This document shows, piece after piece, positions 60,603 through 64,000 of a stretch of 64,000 nucleotides of DNA. The DNA comes from Parus major. Lineage: Eukaryota; Chordata; Aves; Passeriformes; Paridae. The position numbers and the translations under genes are program-made. The stretch lies in assembly GCF_001522545.3 (NCBI RefSeq), contig NC_031770.1, positions 20,029,491-20,093,490 of the forward strand. The letters are read 5' to 3'. The notes beneath the pieces were generated by a model. It was not told the DNA's origin. It made no database searches and saw nothing but the letters and a program-made list of their open reading frames with translations. The number at the start of each line of letters is the position of its first letter. The stretch's first letter is position 1.

Positions 60603-62927
60603 GTAAAGTAATTTCAAAGGTCTTGACTTCCACATTTCAGTCATGAATAATAAAACAGGAGAAGAGCTAAACGCTGCAAAGCCATTTGCTGGAAAACCCC
60701 AACCTAATTTGATGACAAAGTGCATTGCCAGACCATAATTGCTCCATTTTTTGGGGGGTGCGAAAATGAATCAAACTCCATACCCTTTAATGACATGCAT
60801 CTTTAATAGCTGTAATGCAGATTAATGGGCTTTTTAATTGCTGTTACATTGTTCATGCAAGAGCCTTGTCATTAATATGAAGCATCTGAAAGATTAATGA
60901 AAGCTTCCTCATTTTACTATGGCTCAGAAGTAAATCTAGAGACAGTCTGACTAAAAAGAATTGATTGTATGGCACAGTATGAAATTGAGAATCAAACGGT
61001 TGATTTCCATGGTTTCTTTTAACCACTAAACACCAGCAATAGGCAACAATTATTTCAGTGTGATGAAACTGCCAAATGCCAATTGAGTTATTATTAATTG
61101 CTGTTCAGATTTTCCCTTTTCTTTTCCTAAACACTTTTGCATGTTGTTGTGCTCAAACTTAAAGGCTGTGAGTATAAATTAATGCTTCCTATGCTTACAT
61201 CAAGACCTAGGGCACAGAGAAAGAAAAAATGCATTGAGTTCTGATTTTAGAGTCTAGGCTGATATGTAATGTACATCAATTACTAGAGCAAATGCCCCAA
61301 AAATATCAGTGACATATCTAACTTCATTCTCAATTAAACATAAAGTTCACATCTCCCGGTTCTGTCATCCTAAAACCATATTAATCCAGTTAAAATAATC
61401 AGTTACTCAAAATCTACACCAGTAGAATAATGAAGACTTTGACTTGTATTTATTGGGTGGTAGTTAATCTTCCATGATGCAAAGTAGTTTTCAAAATTCC
61501 CTCCCTCCCACAGTTCTTTGTTTTGTCTTCTTATGTAAACTAGGATATGATACAGTACCAATAAAGAAAATAAAATTTTGGCATGAAGTCATGTGAATTA
61601 CAGCCATATAATTAAAAGGATGCTGAAGTGTTTAACTGCTGCCAAAGCAGGTTGTTGTGCAAGGTGTTGTCTTGGTGAGGACAGTGCTGAAGATTGCAGT
61701 CTAACATTGCTAGAGAAGGATTTTGGTGTGGCCATAACTGCCAGAAGCACCAATCAAATCAAATCCAGTTATTGCCTCTTGGATGTTCATTATAAACTGA
61801 CTAAGATTGTCTGGTGGCATTCCCCATGACAGGGTGCAACCTCTGACAGCCAAATAGTTAATGGACCCTGTGATATAAACATGAAACACAATTATTTCAA
61901 TATTTGTCTATTTATTTCTTCAGTGACATAATAATTAAAAATAAATTGTTTATGTCCTATTTTCTCACCTTAGTGAATAAAGCAGAAATCCCTACCTGTC
62001 ATAACGGAATAGTTTAGGCAAGAGTAGATTTTTTTTCCCCCTAGAGATTGAATAAAGCCATGGGGAACATGTGTTTTATCCCTCAAAAGAACTGAACAAA
62101 AAGTCAATGTATGGAATTTCTATTTTTGGATGTTCTTTTTGCATGCTCTTAGGAACAATATATTGGTGATACAGAAGACAGACACCATATCACACCCTCC
62201 AGCTATCCCTGTTTCCCTAACATTCATTACTTTATATTGTTTTCACATTGCCAGGCACTCCTAGTTATTGTTTTAAATTTCTAGCACAGAGCTTGTAAAT
62301 TACAAGATATTTCTCCCAGACTAAGACCTCAGCTCTGCTCCTCCTGCAATATTTACTGGGATTCCTTGTGCTTCTAATGTATAACTCATTGGAACAGTGA
62401 AAGAGCTCGACTCTTAAATTATTATCCATTGCCAACTTCCAGTATATTATATACATGAAGTCTACATTAAACAAACACTACTAAGTGTATTGAGTTATGA
62501 AAAGTTTGAATTAAGGGGTAGTACCTAAGAACAAATCACCTGCATTGTTGATTAGGATGATCACTATGTAGTTAGGAGTAAAAAACCATGAAAGAGGAGA
62601 AAAAAATTTGTATTAAAAAAGGACTGCACTAAAATCCCGTACCTCTCACCTTGATCAGTGTTACCAAGCTGGGAAGATAAAATTATAGAAGCATAATTAT
62701 TCTCCTAAAAGCAAATAGTATGTTGCTGTCTTTCATAGAAGTTTCTGTTTGGCTAGGAATCCTTATATAATATAGGAGACTTCTCAAAATTCTGGTATGT
62801 TGCAGGTATAAAATATTTTCTGAAATTTCAGCTTTACCAAAAACCATTCCAGTAGTAGCTTCTCATTGAAATTTTTTATTATTTGTGAAAAGACAATATA
62901 GTATAACTTTATACACTTTTTCACCAG
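60603..62927 (+). other. USH2A: USH2A intron 31 (2,325 bp)
   Basis: No transposon is recognised. Its first 300 bases hold a candidate regulatory element (60640-60915). Small open frames such as 61593-61829 show no known family. The acceptor is 'acactttttcaccag'. Confidence 0.92.
60640..60915. promoter_or_regulatory. Candidate conserved regulatory element just after exon 31
   Basis: Many homeodomain-type cores occur in a short span, for example 'cagattaatgggctttttaa', 'gtcattaatatgaagcatc' and 'aaagattaatgaaagc'. There is also a POU-like 'ttcatgcaag'. The sequence is neither simple nor repeat-derived and lacks an ORF. I infer a possible enhancer; conservation was not measurable here. Confidence 0.35.
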
Positions 62928-63089
62928 CCCCTGAAGATGTGCAATCACCCACTGCAATATCCTTTCCCACGTTCCTGCTGATGAGTTGGAGTCCACCCAA
63001 AACACCAAATGGTATTATTACACAATATACTTTATATATGAACGGGATACCAATTTACTCTGGAAATGAAACTAAGTATGTTGTAAAAG
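62928..63089 (+). CDS. USH2A: USH2A exon 32: N-terminal half of FN3 repeat 7
   Basis: The 162-nt exon, phase 1 at both ends, lies between 'tttttcaccag' and 'gtgagt'. It encodes 'APEDVQSPTAISFPTFLLMS' and 'WSPPKTPNGIITQYTLYMNG' then IPIYSGNETKYVVK. 'S-W-x-P-P-x-x-x-N-G-I-I-x-x-Y-x-L-Y' is the core B/C strand motif of usherin FN3 repeats. 'NET' is a sequon. The length equals human exon 32 (c.6164-6325, from memory). The partner exon 33 that would complete the domain is beyond the window. Confidence 0.98.
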
Positions 63090-64000
63090 GTGAGTTCTCT
63101 GCTAGGTTAGCATTTCAGATGGGTATCTCATGGTTGCTATGAACAATTGCATGATTCTCTCCTTATTTCAGAGGAAAGAAAAATAATTCTAAAATTGACT
63201 GGATGCACTTTAAACCCTGATGGGTTTAACATTTTAAAGTATCTTACTCTTTCTTGGGTCTCATAGAAATTAGCACCATCATGATGGTGTAGCTAAATCT
63301 TGTGCCTCTTTCACAGGATCTGGGTTTATAGCATTTTGATCTCATACCATCCAGCTCTCAAAGCAACTAAACTGCAAACTGTTGAAGAAATTATGTACAG
63401 TTTCTTATGTACAGGAAATTATGTACTGCCTTCCTTCAATATTCTTGATTAGAGAGATACCACATTTTTTACCTGAATAGCCTCTGTTTAATTAATTTAT
63501 TAGAAGTATAAACTAATAATCTGTTTCCTTCTGATAATAGTTGTGCCATGTGCCAATAGCCAAATTTTATCAGTACTATTAAACTACTGCATGGAAATTA
63601 AGTGACCATTATTGGGCAATACAGTGAAGCATGGTAATCTGACTTTCTATTTTAATGTAATTGGTGTAATTTAATGAATTATAACAATTTTCAACAATTT
63701 AACAAATTTTAATTTAAACAATTTAACAAATTACTTGTTCAGACATTATGCAAACAACAACAGCAACAAAATAAGAAATAACCCCAAAAAAACAAACCAA
63801 CAAAAAACCAGCCAAACAAACAAACACAAAACCCCCACAAACAAAAAAACCCCAACAAACTAAACCCATTTCTAACAACCAAAAAAACCCAAAAAGAAAA
63901 CATGGAGCTAGAAGTATAATGCCACAGCATAAACACTATTGGGGACCCATTGGAATTTGTATATCCTCCTAAGTACAAGTGAAAATAAAGCATTTTATAT
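63090..64000 (+). other. USH2A: USH2A intron 32, 5' portion
   Basis: It starts 'gtgagt'. It contains A/T-rich sequence with a small direct repeat ('aacaatttaacaaatt', twice near 63700-63735) and the A/C-rich tract at 63751-63900. No exon 33 homology is present before the window ends. Confidence 0.92.
63751..63900 (+). repeat. A/C-rich degenerate low-complexity tract
   Basis: About 150 bases are composed almost entirely of A and C on the + strand, in CAAAC, CAACA and AAACCCC-like words ('caaacaaacaaacacaaaac'). Only isolated G and T occur. It is a decayed (CAAA)n/(AAAC)n-like repeat. The Phe/Gly/Trp-rich minus frame across it is an artefact. Confidence 0.85.

Larger units (their letters stand above)
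1..64000 (+). other. USH2A: USH2A gene body, partial: intron 21 (3' part) to intron 32 (5' part)
   Basis: Eleven exons joined in silico give one uninterrupted reading frame with laminin G and fibronectin III signatures that I recognise as usherin. Exon phases run consistently from exon 22 (ends phase 0) to exon 32 (ends phase 1). Nine of the eleven exon lengths equal those I recall for human USH2A exons 22-32; exon 25 is 9 nt longer and exon 30 is 6 nt shorter. Usherin is known to bind the ankle-link and periciliary partners ADGRV1, whirlin and PDZD7. The promoter, signal peptide, laminin EGF repeats, most FN3 repeats, transmembrane segment and PDZ-binding tail lie outside the window. Confidence 0.97.

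Noticed and set aside
61593..61829. Cys-rich 78-codon frame in intron 31, and a CR1-like 'gagaaggattttggtgt'
   Set aside because: The single CR1-like phrase has no supporting neighbours in CR1 order, and the frame has no known family.

Overview
This is vertebrate nuclear DNA, almost certainly from a bird and probably from a passerine. It is AT-rich and mostly intronic. Its recognisable repeats are nearly all CR1 LINEs. It also carries a short SINE with a tRNA-Ile-like head and a CR1-type tail, the architecture described for passerine SINEs of the TguSINE1 kind. There are no operons, no complete gene, no RNA gene that looks functional and no CRISPR.

The window holds part of one gene, USH2A (usherin), on the + strand. 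Eleven coding exons lie between 28127 and 63089. All join in frame (1,701 coding nt, about 567 codons) and all have AG/GT splice borders. They match human exons 22 to 32, roughly human residues 1543 to 2109. They encode most of the first laminin G domain (exons 22-25), the second laminin G domain (26-28), a fibronectin III domain split over exons 28-29, a second one over 30-31, and the first half of a third (32). Usherin is a very large extracellular and transmembrane protein of stereocilia ankle links and the photoreceptor periciliary membrane. This window encodes part of its ectodomain.

Layout: 1-28126 is the 3' part of a huge intron 21. It holds two antisense CR1 copies (2221-3040 and 5230-6840), a sense CR1 3' end (13608-13878), an old LINE reverse-transcriptase scrap (9990-10150), a purine-rich tract and a possible conserved element near 22.4 kb. 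From 28127 to 48650 lie exons 22-30. Their introns range from 124 bp to 5.9 kb and include a hairpin-forming inverted repeat near 32.05 kb and an antisense CR1 at 39.75-40.6 kb. From 48651 to 60488 is intron 30 (11.8 kb), the most repeat-dense part: two tandem antisense CR1s, the SINE, a three-level nested CR1 cluster, a pure T75 run and a sense CR1. From 60489 to 63089 are exons 31 and 32. The end of the window is the start of intron 32 with an A/C-only-like tract.

No previously undescribed system is evident. The observations most worth checking are the hairpin element in intron 22, the LINE-2-like reverse transcriptase relic, the nested CR1 cluster, the T75 run, the three homeodomain-motif-rich candidate regulatory elements, and a three-codon length change in exon 25.
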